From assembly GCA_963729935.1 (NCBI GenBank), contig CAVSPW010000002.1, forward strand, positions 930,001-994,000: a DNA stretch of 64,000 nucleotides, written 5' to 3'. The stretch is from CAIKMD01 sp963729935. Its GTDB lineage: Bacteria > Pseudomonadota > Alphaproteobacteria > ATCC43930 > CGMCC-115725. The stretch's first letter is position 1. Each line of letters begins with the position of its first letter. Of the stretch, positions 49,452 to 58,591 are shown in pieces. A program made the position numbers and the translations under genes. Under the pieces are notes generated by a model. That model ran no database searches and was not told the origin of the DNA. It was given only the letters and a program-made list of their open reading frames with translations.

Positions 49452-51812
49452 ATGAGCGTCGAGCGCGCAACCGGTCAGGGCATCGGACAGGCTTTGCAAC
49501 GCAAGGAGGATCTGCGTCTCCTCACCGGCAAGGGTCACTATGCCGCCGATCACGTGATGCCCGACATGGCCTATGCCGCGATGGTACGCACGCCGCATGC
49601 TCATGCGCGGATTCGCAAGATCGAGACCGCCGCGGCGAAGAAGGCGCCGGGCGTGATCGCGGTCTTCACCGGCGCCGATTGGCTCGCCGACGGCAAGAAG
49701 CCGATCCCGCACAGCCCCTCTTGGCAGGGCGCGCCCGATGTCGAGATGACCTTCGCACCGGGCTATCAGGTCTATGTCGCGCGCCATCTGCCGATGCCCG
49801 ACAAGAAGGTGCAATTCGTCGGCGAGTCCGTGGCGATGGTGATCGCCGAGACGCTCGACCAGGCGAAGGACGCGGCCGAATTGGTCGAGGTCGATTACGA
49901 GGTGCTGCCGGTCGTGGTGCGCGCCGCCGATGCGGTGAAGCCGGGCGCGGTTTCGGTGTGGGACGATCGGCGCGACAATCTCGCGATCGACGCCGAGGTC
50001 GGCGACAAGGCGAAGACCGATGCGGCCTTCGCGCGCGCCAAGCACATCGTCAAGTTCGAGACCTGGATCAACCGCGTCACCGGCACGCCGATGGAGCCGC
50101 GCGCCGCGATCGGCTTCATCGACGAGAAGGGCCGCTATACGATCTGGGCCGGGACCGGCGGGGGCATGGTGCGCGAACGCCAGACCTTGGCGGGCGCGCT
50201 CGGCGTGCCGGTCGAGCAGTGCCGCGCGATGTGCGGCGATATGGGCGGCAATTTCGGCACCCGCAACACCTTCTTCCCCGAATATGCGCTTCTTCCCTGG
50301 GCGGCGAAGAGGCTCGGCCGGCCGGTCAAATTCCTCGGCGACCGCAGCGAATGCTTCCTCACCGATTACGAGGGACGCGACCTGACCTCGAGCGCCGAGC
50401 TCGCGCTCGATGACGAGGGCAACTTCCTCGCCCTGCGCGGCACCAATCTCAGCAATATCGGCGCCTATTGCGCGCATTTCACGCCGCTGCGCAAAGGCCT
50501 CGGCATCATGTCGGGTGTCTACAAGGTCCCGGCGGTGCATTTCCGCGGCTGCGCGGTGATGACCAATACCGTGCCGACGACGCCCTATCGCAGCGCCGGT
50601 CGCCCCGAGGCGATCTACATCATCGAGCGCCTGGTCGATCTCGCCGCCGATCTGCACGGTTTCGATCCGGTCGAGCTGCGGCGGCGCAATCTCATTCCGC
50701 CCAACGCCTTTCCCTATACCAACGGCGTCGGCATCACCTACGACAATGGCGAATACGAGCACGGCATGGACGCGGCGCTGAAGCTCGCCGACTACCAGGG
50801 CTTCGCCGCGCGCCGGGCGGAATCGAAATTACGCGGCAAGCTGCGCGGCATCGGCATCGCCAACTATATCGAGGGCGCGGGCGGCGCGCCGCGCGAGCGC
50901 GCGGAGGTGACGGTCGGTGCGCAGGGCCGCGTCGAGCTCGTGCTCGGCACGATGAACAGCGGCCAGGGACACGAGACCAGCTTTGCGCAGCTCCTCAATG
51001 AATGGCTCGGCGTGCCGTTCGAAAGCGTCGACTTCGTGGCCCATGACACCGACCGGGTGAAGGCCGGCGGCGGCTCGCATTCCGGCCGCTCGATGCGCAT
51101 CGCGAGCCTCGCCATCGGCGAAGCCACCGACGTCATCATCGAGAAGGGCCGCAAGATCGCGGCGCATCTTCTCGAGGTGAGCCCGATCGACGTCGATTTC
51201 GCCAAGGGCGTCTTCACCATCAAGGGCACCGACCGGCATATCGGCATCTTCGAGGTGGCGAAGGCCGCGGCGACGCGCAACGATCTGCCGGTCGACCTCA
51301 AGGGCAAGCTCGAAGGCATTGGCGATCACACCGTCTCGGTCGGCGCCTTTCCCTCGGGCACGCATATTTGCGAGGTCGAGATCGATCCCGATACCGGCAT
51401 GGTGCAGATCCTGCGCTGGAGCGGGGTCGACGATGTCGGCCGCGCGGTCAATCCGATGATCCTGCACGGCCAGACCCATGGCGCGGCGGCGCAAGGCATC
51501 GGCCAGGCGCTCTTGGAAGACTGCCATTACGATGCGAAGAGCGGCCAGATGCTGGCCGGCTCCTTCATGGATTACGCCGTGCCGCGCGCCGATTTCCTTC
51601 CCAGCTTCACCTGCGAACTGGTCGAAGTGCCGGCGACCAGCCACCGCTACGGCATCCGCCCCGGCGGCGAAGGCGGCACCACTCCGGCCTTGGGTGCGGC
51701 GATCAACGCGGTGGTCGATGCGCTCTCGGAGCTGGGCGTGCGCCATGTCGAGATGCCGGCGACGCCCGAGCGCGTCTGGCGCGCGATTCAAGCGGCGAAG
51801 GCCGCGCGATAG
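49452..51812 (+). CDS. Xanthine dehydrogenase-family molybdopterin-binding subunit (CoxL-like, form II)
   Basis: A 786-residue molybdenum hydroxylase large subunit with GGGAG upstream. Family segments: IGQALQRKEDLRLLTGKGHY, CRAMCGDMGGNFGTRNTFFP, and TPYRSAGRPEAIYIIERLVD in the active-site loop, which resembles the form II AYRGAGR and lacks the AYxCSFR of true CO dehydrogenases. The C-terminal glutamate region is RPGGEGGTTPALGAAINAV. Such enzymes hydroxylate aldehydes, purines or aromatics with an iron-sulfur and an FAD subunit; neither is adjacent here. Confidence 0.93.
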   Translation: MSVERATGQGIGQALQRKEDLRLLTGKGHYAADHVMPDMAYAAMVRTPHAHARIRKIETAAAKKAPGVIAVFTGADWLADGKKPIPHSPSWQGAPDVEMTFAPGYQVYVARHLPMPDKKVQFVGESVAMVIAETLDQAKDAAELVEVDYEVLPVVVRAADAVKPGAVSVWDDRRDNLAIDAEVGDKAKTDAAFARAKHIVKFETWINRVTGTPMEPRAAIGFIDEKGRYTIWAGTGGGMVRERQTLAGALGVPVEQCRAMCGDMGGNFGTRNTFFPEYALLPWAAKRLGRPVKFLGDRSECFLTDYEGRDLTSSAELALDDEGNFLALRGTNLSNIGAYCAHFTPLRKGLGIMSGVYKVPAVHFRGCAVMTNTVPTTPYRSAGRPEAIYIIERLVDLAADLHGFDPVELRRRNLIPPNAFPYTNGVGITYDNGEYEHGMDAALKLADYQGFAARRAESKLRGKLRGIGIANYIEGAGGAPRERAEVTVGAQGRVELVLGTMNSGQGHETSFAQLLNEWLGVPFESVDFVAHDTDRVKAGGGSHSGRSMRIASLAIGEATDVIIEKGRKIAAHLLEVSPIDVDFAKGVFTIKGTDRHIGIFEVAKAAATRNDLPVDLKGKLEGIGDHTVSVGAFPSGTHICEVEIDPDTGMVQILRWSGVDDVGRAVNPMILHGQTHGAAAQGIGQALLEDCHYDAKSGQMLAGSFMDYAVPRADFLPSFTCELVEVPATSHRYGIRPGGEGGTTPALGAAINAVVDALSELGVRHVEMPATPERVWRAIQAAKAAR

Positions 51813-51906
51813 CGCGGGACGCGGCGCGGGTTTCCAAACGGCCGCCCCTGCGCGCGCGGCCGGAAATGTATTATGATCGCGCCAGGCAAAATTCCGGGAG
51901 GGCAAG

Positions 51907-52632
51907 ATGGTCGAGAAGCTGGTTCCCTATGAGGTGAACGGCCGCAAATTCGAGGGCGCGCTGGTCTATGACGAGAGCGTCAAGGGCAAGCGCCCCGCTC
52001 TCTTCATGCAGCCCGATTGGAAGGGCGTCGACGCCGATACAATCGCCCAGGCGCGCGCGATCGCGGGCAAGGATTATGTCGTGCTGATGGCCGATATGTT
52101 CGGCGCGGGCTACGGCGCCAAGCCCAAGACGCAGGACGATCTGATGAAATCCTCGCGCGCGGTGCGCGGCGATTTCACCTTCATCGTCGCCTGCGGCGGC
52201 AAAGCGCTCGAAGCGCTCTCCGCCGAGGCGCAAAAGCTCGGCCTCATCGACCCGGGCAAGACCGTCGCGGTCGGCTATTGCATCGGCGGCGGCTTCGCGC
52301 TCGAACAGGCGCGCGCCGGCGCCGATTTCAAGGGCACGGTGGTGTTTCACGTCACCATGCCGAACCCGGTGCAGCCGGGCACGAAATGCAACATCAAGGG
52401 CCGGGTGCTGGCGATCCACGGCTCGGCCGATCCGATCACGCCGAAGCCGGCGATGGATGCGCTCGAGCAGGAACTCACCGACGCCAAGATCGATTGGCAG
52501 GTGATGATGTTCGGCCACGCCGTCCATTCCTTCTGCGATCCGACGGCGAATGCGGGCCCGACGCGCTACGACGAGAAGCTGTGCAAGAAATCCTACGCGA
52601 TGATGCGGGAGTTCTTCAGCGAGGTGGTGTGA
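51907..52632 (+). CDS. Dienelactone hydrolase family protein
   Basis: A 241-residue alpha/beta hydrolase with GGGAGGG upstream. The catalytic triad is visible: nucleophile C125 in VAVGYCIGGGFALEQ, aspartate in AIHGSADPITP and histidine in MFGHAVHSFCDP. Family members open dienelactones in aromatic degradation or act on other esters. It follows the CoxL-like gene by 94 bases and may be co-transcribed. Confidence 0.94.
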   Translation: MVEKLVPYEVNGRKFEGALVYDESVKGKRPALFMQPDWKGVDADTIAQARAIAGKDYVVLMADMFGAGYGAKPKTQDDLMKSSRAVRGDFTFIVACGGKALEALSAEAQKLGLIDPGKTVAVGYCIGGGFALEQARAGADFKGTVVFHVTMPNPVQPGTKCNIKGRVLAIHGSADPITPKPAMDALEQELTDAKIDWQVMMFGHAVHSFCDPTANAGPTRYDEKLCKKSYAMMREFFSEVV

Positions 52633-52692
52633 GGGCGTCGAGGATTTGCGAAGGCTTGATCGAGCCTGACGGCGCGAGGTGAGTTGGATCCT

Positions 52693-53550
52693 ATGTCGAT
52701 CTCCTCATCGCGCGCCGCGAGAGGCTCGCCCCGGGCCAGAACACCGTCGCGCCGGCCGCGCCGCCGCCGCGGCAAGAATGCGTTCCTCGAAAGCTTTCGC
52801 CGTTGGCGCAAGCATCTGCGCGCGCTGCGGCGCGGGTTCGGCGCCGCGCCGCGTCCGATGCGAATCGCGATCCTCGCGACCGCGGCGCTCCTCGTCTTCG
52901 CCGCCGCCAACCTCGTCTATCAGGTCGCGAAGAAGCCGACCGAGATGCTCTTTCCCTTGAGCGGCGCGCTCGACAAGACGCCGGCCCAGACCTGGCGGCA
53001 ATATGGCCGGCTCTTTCAGGAATACTCGACCGCCGCCGTCAGCCCCGAGCTCCTGGCCGCGCTCGCGCAAATCGAGGGCGCGGGCAATCCGGTGGCGCAC
53101 ACTTATTGGCGCTGGCGCCTCACCTGGCGTCCTTTCGCGATCTACGCGCCCGCCTCGAGCGCGGTCGGGATGTATCAGATGACCGACCCGGCCTTCGCCG
53201 AAGCCAAGCGCTATTGCATCCGGCACCATGCCGTCGCCGAGGATTGCTGGTTCAACGGTCTCTACAATCGCCTCGTGCCGAGCCATGCCGTCGAGCTGGC
53301 CTCGGCGCTGCTCGATCGCGAGAGCGCGGCGATCCTCGCGCGCCGGCCCGAAGCGAAGCCGAGCGCGCGGCAGAAGCAGGACCTCGCCGCCATCATCCAT
53401 CTGTGCGGCGCGGGCACGGCCGACGCCTTCGCGCGCCGCGGCTTCCGGCTCAGCCCGGGCGAGCATTGCGGCGATCATGACGCTGCTTCCTATGTGGCCA
53501 AGGCCAACGCGATGGCTCGGCAATTCGCGCGCCTTGCCGTCGAACGCTAG
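52693..53550 (+). CDS. Lytic-transglycosylase-like (SLT fold) membrane-anchored protein
   Basis: About 285 residues from ATG 52693 (a TTG at 52684 is an alternative). The first 55 residues are highly basic (PSRRPRRRRGKNAF, FRRWRKHLRALRRGF), then one membrane segment (RIAILATAALLVFAAANLVY), placing the rest in the periplasm. The SLT-like domain has the candidate catalytic glutamate in LLAALAQIEGAGNPVAHTYW, SSAVGMYQMTDPAFAEAKRY and DLAAIIHLCGAGTADAFARR. It probably cleaves peptidoglycan; activity is inferred from the fold. Confidence 0.82.
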   Translation: MSISSSRAARGSPRARTPSRRPRRRRGKNAFLESFRRWRKHLRALRRGFGAAPRPMRIAILATAALLVFAAANLVYQVAKKPTEMLFPLSGALDKTPAQTWRQYGRLFQEYSTAAVSPELLAALAQIEGAGNPVAHTYWRWRLTWRPFAIYAPASSAVGMYQMTDPAFAEAKRYCIRHHAVAEDCWFNGLYNRLVPSHAVELASALLDRESAAILARRPEAKPSARQKQDLAAIIHLCGAGTADAFARRGFRLSPGEHCGDHDAASYVAKANAMARQFARLAVER

Positions 53551-53571
53551 GACGTTCGAGCGGCCTGCGTT

Positions 53572-54903
53572 TTAGAGCCTCGGTTCTGCGTTCTCGGCCT
53601 CGGCCGTCCTGACCGGGACCGGCTGCGGCATTGCCGGCGTCTGCCGGGCTTGACCCGGCGCGGCGAGCAGCATCAGAAGCGGCGGCAGCGCGCAGAGCAC
53701 GGCGACGAGGCCGGTGGCCGAGAGCCCCGACCACTCGATCAGCGGACCGGTGATCAGCGCCACCACGACGCTGATGCCGCCGGCGAAGCTTTCATTGACG
53801 CCGATCGCGCGGCCCCGCTCGGCGGTGGCGAAATGATCAGCGATCATGGCGGTCGCCGCCACATTGGCGCCGGCCCAGCCCAGCCCGACGAGGAAGGTTC
53901 CCAGCGTCACCGACCAATACATTCCGGTGAAAGCGACAAGCCCGGCGCCGACCAGCGCGGTGGCGACGCCCGGGAACATCACCATGTCGCGTCCGAAGCG
54001 GTCGGTGAGCCGGCCCAGCGGGATGGTGAAGGCGAACATGCCCATCGAATGGAACATGTGCGAGAACGCGATCGCCGCGAGCCCATGCCCGTGATGCGAC
54101 AGCACCAGCGATGTGAGCACCATGACGATCGACATGTTGCCCTGCGCGCCGCAATTGGAGACGATCGCCAGGCGCAGCCGTTTGTGACGCAACAGCTGCA
54201 TCGCGCGGAAGGCGCCTTTGCCCGTCGGCGGCTCGCGCGGCGGCGCATAGCCGGGATAATAGCGCTCAAGCTCCATGCCGATCTGCTTCGGGTCGGGGCG
54301 CACGAAGAAAACCATCAGCATGCCCGGCAGGATCAAAGCCGGCAGCAGGAACCAGGGCAGCGCCAGCGGATCCTGATGGATACTGCCCGCGACCGCCGAG
54401 GTCGAGGCCACCACGATCGGCGAAATGGCGAGGCCGCCGAGCGAGCCCAGGGCGACATAGCCCAGCGCCTGGGCGCGGTGATGCGGCGGGAACATATCGG
54501 TGGCGGCGACGCGCAGCTGTTGCGCGGCATTCATCCCCATGCCGAAGATGAACATGCCCGCGACGAAGATCGGGAAGCTGTGGAAGCTCATCGACAGGCC
54601 GACGACGACGGCGCCGATCAATCCGAGCACGAGCCCCATTTGAATGCCCGGCTTGCGACCATAGGAATCCGCGACCTTGCCGACCGGATAGGCGACGAAG
54701 AATTGGCTCAAGCCGATCAGGCCCACGGACAAGCCCGCAAGACCCGCGGAGCCGGTCAGCGACAACACCATCAGCGGACCGAAGCCATAGGCGAATTGCA
54801 TGCCCGCGCCGGTGAAGGATTGCGACAGCGCAAACAAGGTGATGTTGCGCTTGATGATTGACGGAACGTGAAAAGGCGGCAGCTTGGCGGCTTGTGCGGT
54901 CAT
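53572..54903 (-). CDS. MFS transporter
   Basis: A 443-residue 12-helix permease. Motif A is GKVADSYGRKPG in the first half and GRLTDRFGRD in the second. Helix 4 reads FVAGMFIFGMGMNAAQQLRV. Substrate unknown. It is divergent from the 2OG-Fe(II) dioxygenase gene with a 162-base gap, so it may export or import a compound of that pathway. Confidence 0.93.
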   Translation of the reverse strand: MTAQAAKLPPFHVPSIIKRNITLFALSQSFTGAGMQFAYGFGPLMVLSLTGSAGLAGLSVGLIGLSQFFVAYPVGKVADSYGRKPGIQMGLVLGLIGAVVVGLSMSFHSFPIFVAGMFIFGMGMNAAQQLRVAATDMFPPHHRAQALGYVALGSLGGLAISPIVVASTSAVAGSIHQDPLALPWFLLPALILPGMLMVFFVRPDPKQIGMELERYYPGYAPPREPPTGKGAFRAMQLLRHKRLRLAIVSNCGAQGNMSIVMVLTSLVLSHHGHGLAAIAFSHMFHSMGMFAFTIPLGRLTDRFGRDMVMFPGVATALVGAGLVAFTGMYWSVTLGTFLVGLGWAGANVAATAMIADHFATAERGRAIGVNESFAGGISVVVALITGPLIEWSGLSATGLVAVLCALPPLLMLLAAPGQARQTPAMPQPVPVRTAEAENAEPRL

Positions 54904-55065
54904 GGGGCGCGGAGCTTAGCAGAAGCGGCAAGCGTGGGTGAAGCGTCACTTCGCACCTGCGAAGCCGGCAAGGCATGGGAATGCGCCCGGCTTGCCCCGC
55001 GTTCGGGATCGGCGCAGGATAGGCCGGAAACGCGGCAGGAAGGCCGTGCGCAAGGGAGATCGCCG

Positions 55066-56085
55066 ATGTGTCCCGACACCAGCAACATCATCGATGCCGG
55101 CGGGGATTTGCGGATTCCGGTGATCGATCTCGGACCCTATCTCGCGGGCGAGCGCACCGCGCGCGAGGCCGCCGCCGCGCAATTGCGCGCGGCCAGCGAG
55201 ACCATCGGGTTTTATTTCATCGCCAATCACGGCGTGCCGCAGCCGCTCATCGACCGCGTCTTCGCCGAGGCCGAGCGCTTCCATCACCTGCCCCTGGAAC
55301 GCAAGATGGCGGTGCGCGCGGTGGACGAGCCGATCGGTTATCTGCCGGTCGGCGGGCAGACGCAGCGCGCCGAGCTTTACGGCGCGCGCTCTCCACATCC
55401 CGACCGCAGCGCATCCTACTATATCCGCGAGGAATACGCGCCCGTTCATCCGGACCGGATCGCGAAGAAGCCCTGGGTGTTCGACAATCGCTGGCCCCAG
55501 GACCTGCCCGGCTTTCGCGAGACCTTGCTCGAATATTTCGCGACGATGTCGGGGTTGATGCGCAAACTCCTTCCGCTGCAATCCTTGGCGCTCGATCTGG
55601 GGCCCGATTTCCTCCCCGATCACGACGCGTTCAAGCCGATGAATCCGACCTTGCGGCTCATCCACTATCCGCCGCGCATCGCGGAGAACGCCGGCCAATA
55701 CGGGATCGGCCCCCACACCGATTTCGGCTACACCACGATTCTCGCCCAGGCGAAAAAGCCCGGACTCGAGATCCTCAGCCGTTCGGGCGAATGGGTGCAG
55801 GCGCCGGCCTATGACGGCTACCTCCTCGTCAACAATGCGGACCTCCTGCAGCGCTGGTCGAATGACCGGTTCCGCTCGGCACCGCATCGCGTGTTCAATC
55901 TCGAAGGCGACGAGCGCTTGTCGATCCCGTTCTTCGTTTCGACGCGCTGGGACGTGAAGCTCGACTGCCTGCCGACCTGCCAGAGCGCGGAGAATCCGCC
56001 GCGCTACGCGCCGATCTCGCGCGCCGAGTATCAGGCCGAGCTGCGACGCACCGTCTATGACCTTCCGGGCAAGGCCAAAGGCTGA
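55066..56085 (+). CDS. Isopenicillin N synthase-family 2OG-Fe(II) dioxygenase
   Basis: A 339-residue enzyme from ATG 55066 with GGGAG eight bases upstream. The DIOX_N domain shows IPVIDLGPYLAGERT and ETIGFYFIANHGVPQPLIDR. The iron ligands are H217, D219 (GPHTDFGYTTIL) and H274 (SAPHRVFNLEG), and R284 (RLSIPF) is the 2-oxoglutarate anchor. It oxidises a small metabolite; the substrate is unknown. The next gene, an acyl-CoA-dehydrogenase-fold protein, starts 10 bases later, suggesting a shared pathway. Confidence 0.94.
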   Translation: MCPDTSNIIDAGGDLRIPVIDLGPYLAGERTAREAAAAQLRAASETIGFYFIANHGVPQPLIDRVFAEAERFHHLPLERKMAVRAVDEPIGYLPVGGQTQRAELYGARSPHPDRSASYYIREEYAPVHPDRIAKKPWVFDNRWPQDLPGFRETLLEYFATMSGLMRKLLPLQSLALDLGPDFLPDHDAFKPMNPTLRLIHYPPRIAENAGQYGIGPHTDFGYTTILAQAKKPGLEILSRSGEWVQAPAYDGYLLVNNADLLQRWSNDRFRSAPHRVFNLEGDERLSIPFFVSTRWDVKLDCLPTCQSAENPPRYAPISRAEYQAELRRTVYDLPGKAKG

Positions 56086-56095
56086 GCCTTCGGCC

Positions 56096-57271
56096 ATGAG
56101 CGAGGCCGCGGGGCAGGATTACGTCGAGCGGGCGCGGGCGCTCAGGCCGCTTCTCCTGCAAGAAGCCGACGCGATCGAGCGCGGACGGCGCCTGACCCCG
56201 GCGGTGGTTTCGGCGCTGATCGAGAACGGGCTTTATCGCATGCTGCTGCCCCGGAGCATCGGCGGCGCCGAGCTCGCCCCCGCCTTCTTCGTGCAGGCGA
56301 TCGAAGAGATCGCCAAGGGCGACGGGAGCACGGCATGGTGCCTCGGCCAATGCGGCGTCAGCGCCATGGTCTCCGCCTATCTTGAGCGCGACGCGGCGCG
56401 CGAGATTTTCAACGAAGCGCCGGGCATCCTCGCCTGGGGCGCGGCGGCGGGCGAGGCCAAGGCGGTCGAGGGCGGTTATCGCGCGACCTGGCGCTGGAGC
56501 TTTGCCAGCGGGTGCCGCCAGGCGAGCTGGCTCGGCGCCCATGTCCACATCGTCGAGTCCAATGGCGCGAAGCGCCTCAAAGCCGACGGCACGCCGTTGC
56601 AGCGCACGATCCTCTTTCCGGCCTCGAGCGCGACCATCGAGGACGTCTGGGACGTGATCGGCCTCAAGGGCACGGGTACCGACAATTACGCGGTCGATGC
56701 TCTCTTCATACCCGAGAGGTTTTGCGCCGGGCGCGACGATCCGGCGACGCGCCGGGAAACGGGCGCGCTCTACCGCCTGACCACCAGCATCATGTACGGG
56801 CTGGGCTTTTCCGCCATCGCCTTGGGCGTCGCGCGCGCGACGCTCGACGAGGCGGTGAAGGTGGCGCGCGGCAAATCGCCGAGCCAGGTGAAGCACGCGA
56901 TGCGCGACAACAACGCGGTTCACGCGCTCATCGGCCGCAACGAGGCAAAGCTGCGCGCGGCCCGCGCCTATCTCTTCGCGGCGATCGACGAGGTCTGGCA
57001 CGATCTGCAGCGCCCGGCCGAGCTCACCACGCAAAACCGCGTGACGCTGCGGCTCGCCGCAAGCTGGGCCATTCACCAATCGGTCGAGGTCGTCGACGCC
57101 GCCTATCACATGATGGGCGCCACCGCCGTCTTCCGCGCCAACCCGTTCGAGCGGCGCTTTCGCGACATTCATGCGATCGCGCAGCAGATCCAGGCGCGCG
57201 ACATTCATTACGAGACGGTGGGCCAGGTGATCCTGGGCCTCGATCCCGAGGCGCCGGTGTTCGCGACCTGA
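56096..57271 (+). CDS. Acyl-CoA dehydrogenase-fold flavin-dependent monooxygenase (class D-like)
   Basis: A 391-residue protein starting MSEAAGQDYVERARALRPLL. Its fold segments are GLYRMLLPRSIGGAELAPAF, KGDGSTAWCLGQCGVSAMVS, WDVIGLKGTGTDNYAVDALF and the C-terminal PFERRFRDIHAIAQQIQARD, where R-D-x-H-A is typical of HsaA/DszC/HpaH-type two-component flavin monooxygenases rather than of true acyl-CoA dehydrogenases. Reduced flavin would come from a separate reductase, not seen nearby. Convergent with the aminotransferase gene. Confidence 0.88.
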   Translation: MSEAAGQDYVERARALRPLLLQEADAIERGRRLTPAVVSALIENGLYRMLLPRSIGGAELAPAFFVQAIEEIAKGDGSTAWCLGQCGVSAMVSAYLERDAAREIFNEAPGILAWGAAAGEAKAVEGGYRATWRWSFASGCRQASWLGAHVHIVESNGAKRLKADGTPLQRTILFPASSATIEDVWDVIGLKGTGTDNYAVDALFIPERFCAGRDDPATRRETGALYRLTTSIMYGLGFSAIALGVARATLDEAVKVARGKSPSQVKHAMRDNNAVHALIGRNEAKLRAARAYLFAAIDEVWHDLQRPAELTTQNRVTLRLAASWAIHQSVEVVDAAYHMMGATAVFRANPFERRFRDIHAIAQQIQARDIHYETVGQVILGLDPEAPVFAT

Positions 57272-57274
57272 CGC

Positions 57275-58477
57275 TTATTTGAGCGCCGCGCAGGCCTTCT
57301 GGATGCGCGCGCAGGCTTCCTTGAGATGCTCGGTCGAGGTCGCATAGGAGATGCGGAAATGCGGCGCCAGGCCGAACGCCGTGCCCGGCACGACCGCGAC
57401 CAGCTCGCTCTCGAGCAGATAGGTGCAGAAATCCGTATCGGTCTCGATCACCTTGCCCGCAGGCGTGCGCTTGCCGATCGTCCCGGCGCAAGAGGGATAG
57501 ACGTAGAAGGCGCCCTCGGGCGTCGGGCAATGGATGCCCATCGCCTCGTTCAGCATCACCACGACGAGATCGCGGCGCTGCTTGAAGATGGCGTTGTGCT
57601 TCTCGATGAAGTCCTGCGGCCCGTTCAGCGCCTCGACGCCCGCAGCCTGGCTGATCGATGAGGGGTTGGTCGTCGATTGCGACTGGAGCGCGCCCATCGC
57701 CTTGATGAGCTCGACCGGCCCGCCGGCATAGCCCAGCCGCCAGCCGGTCATGCAATAGGCCTTCGACATGCCGTTGAGGGTCAAGGTGCGCGGATAGAGC
57801 TTGGGCTCGATCTGAGCGATGGTGGTGAATTGGAACCCGTCATAGAGCACGTGCTCGTACATGTCGTCGGTGAGGACCCACACATGCGGGTGCTTCAGCA
57901 GCACATCGGCGAGCGCGCGCAGCTCGTCCGCCGTGTAGGCGGCACCCGAGGGGTTGGACGGCGAATTGAGGATCAGCCATTTGGTCTTGGGCGTGATCGC
58001 CGCGTCCAGATCCTCGGGCCTGAGCTTGAAGCCGTTGTTCTGCGGGCAGGTCACCGCCACCGGCACGCCCTCGCAGAGGGTGACGATGTCCGGGTAGGAA
58101 ACCCAGTAGGGCGCGGGCACGATCACCTCGTCGCCCGGATTCACCGTGACGGTGAGCGCGTTGTAGAGCACCTGCTTGCCGCCGGTGCCGACCGAGATCT
58201 GATTGGGTTCGTAATGCAGCCCGTTCTCGCGCTTGAACTTGGCGCAGATCGCCTTCTTCAGCGCCGGCGTGCCGTCGACGGCCGTGTATTTGGTGTCGCC
58301 CGCGTCGATCGCGCGCTTGGCCGCATCCTTGACGTTTTGCGGCGTGTCGAAATCCGGCTCGCCCGCGGCCAGCCCGATGACGTTGAGGCCTTCACCCTTC
58401 ATCGCCAGGGCCTTATTGGCGATGGCGATGGTCGGCGAGGGTTTGATCCGCAAAAGACGGTCGGCGATGAAGCCCAT
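57275..58477 (-). CDS. Aspartate/prephenate-type aminotransferase (class I PLP enzyme)
   Basis: A 400-residue PLP-dependent transaminase from ATG 58477 (MGFIADRLLRIKPSPTIAIA); the frame is open upstream but not family-like. Family segments: GLAAGEPDFDTPQNVKDAAK, APYWVSYPDIVTLCEG, WLILNSPSNPSGAAYTADEL and the PLP lysine K239 in LTLNGMSKAYCMTGWRLGYA. This is the subgroup Ib aspartate aminotransferase common in alphaproteobacteria, often bifunctional for prephenate. It is divergent from uvrB with a 114-base gap. Confidence 0.95.
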   Translation of the reverse strand: MGFIADRLLRIKPSPTIAIANKALAMKGEGLNVIGLAAGEPDFDTPQNVKDAAKRAIDAGDTKYTAVDGTPALKKAICAKFKRENGLHYEPNQISVGTGGKQVLYNALTVTVNPGDEVIVPAPYWVSYPDIVTLCEGVPVAVTCPQNNGFKLRPEDLDAAITPKTKWLILNSPSNPSGAAYTADELRALADVLLKHPHVWVLTDDMYEHVLYDGFQFTTIAQIEPKLYPRTLTLNGMSKAYCMTGWRLGYAGGPVELIKAMGALQSQSTTNPSSISQAAGVEALNGPQDFIEKHNAIFKQRRDLVVVMLNEAMGIHCPTPEGAFYVYPSCAGTIGKRTPAGKVIETDTDFCTYLLESELVAVVPGTAFGLAPHFRISYATSTEHLKEACARIQKACAALK

Positions 58478-58591
58478 GGGAGTCTGCGCTGGTTCGGGGT
58501 TGGAAGAAACGACCGGCACCCTAATGCCGCAGCGCAACAGGCGCAAGCGCGCCCTGGCATAAGGCCCGGCCGAGCCTTATCTTTAACCCCC

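Noticed and set aside
58478..58591. Search for a LexA box (GTTC-N7-GTTC) upstream of uvrB
   Set aside because: GTTC occurs once, but the second half-site is not at the required spacing.
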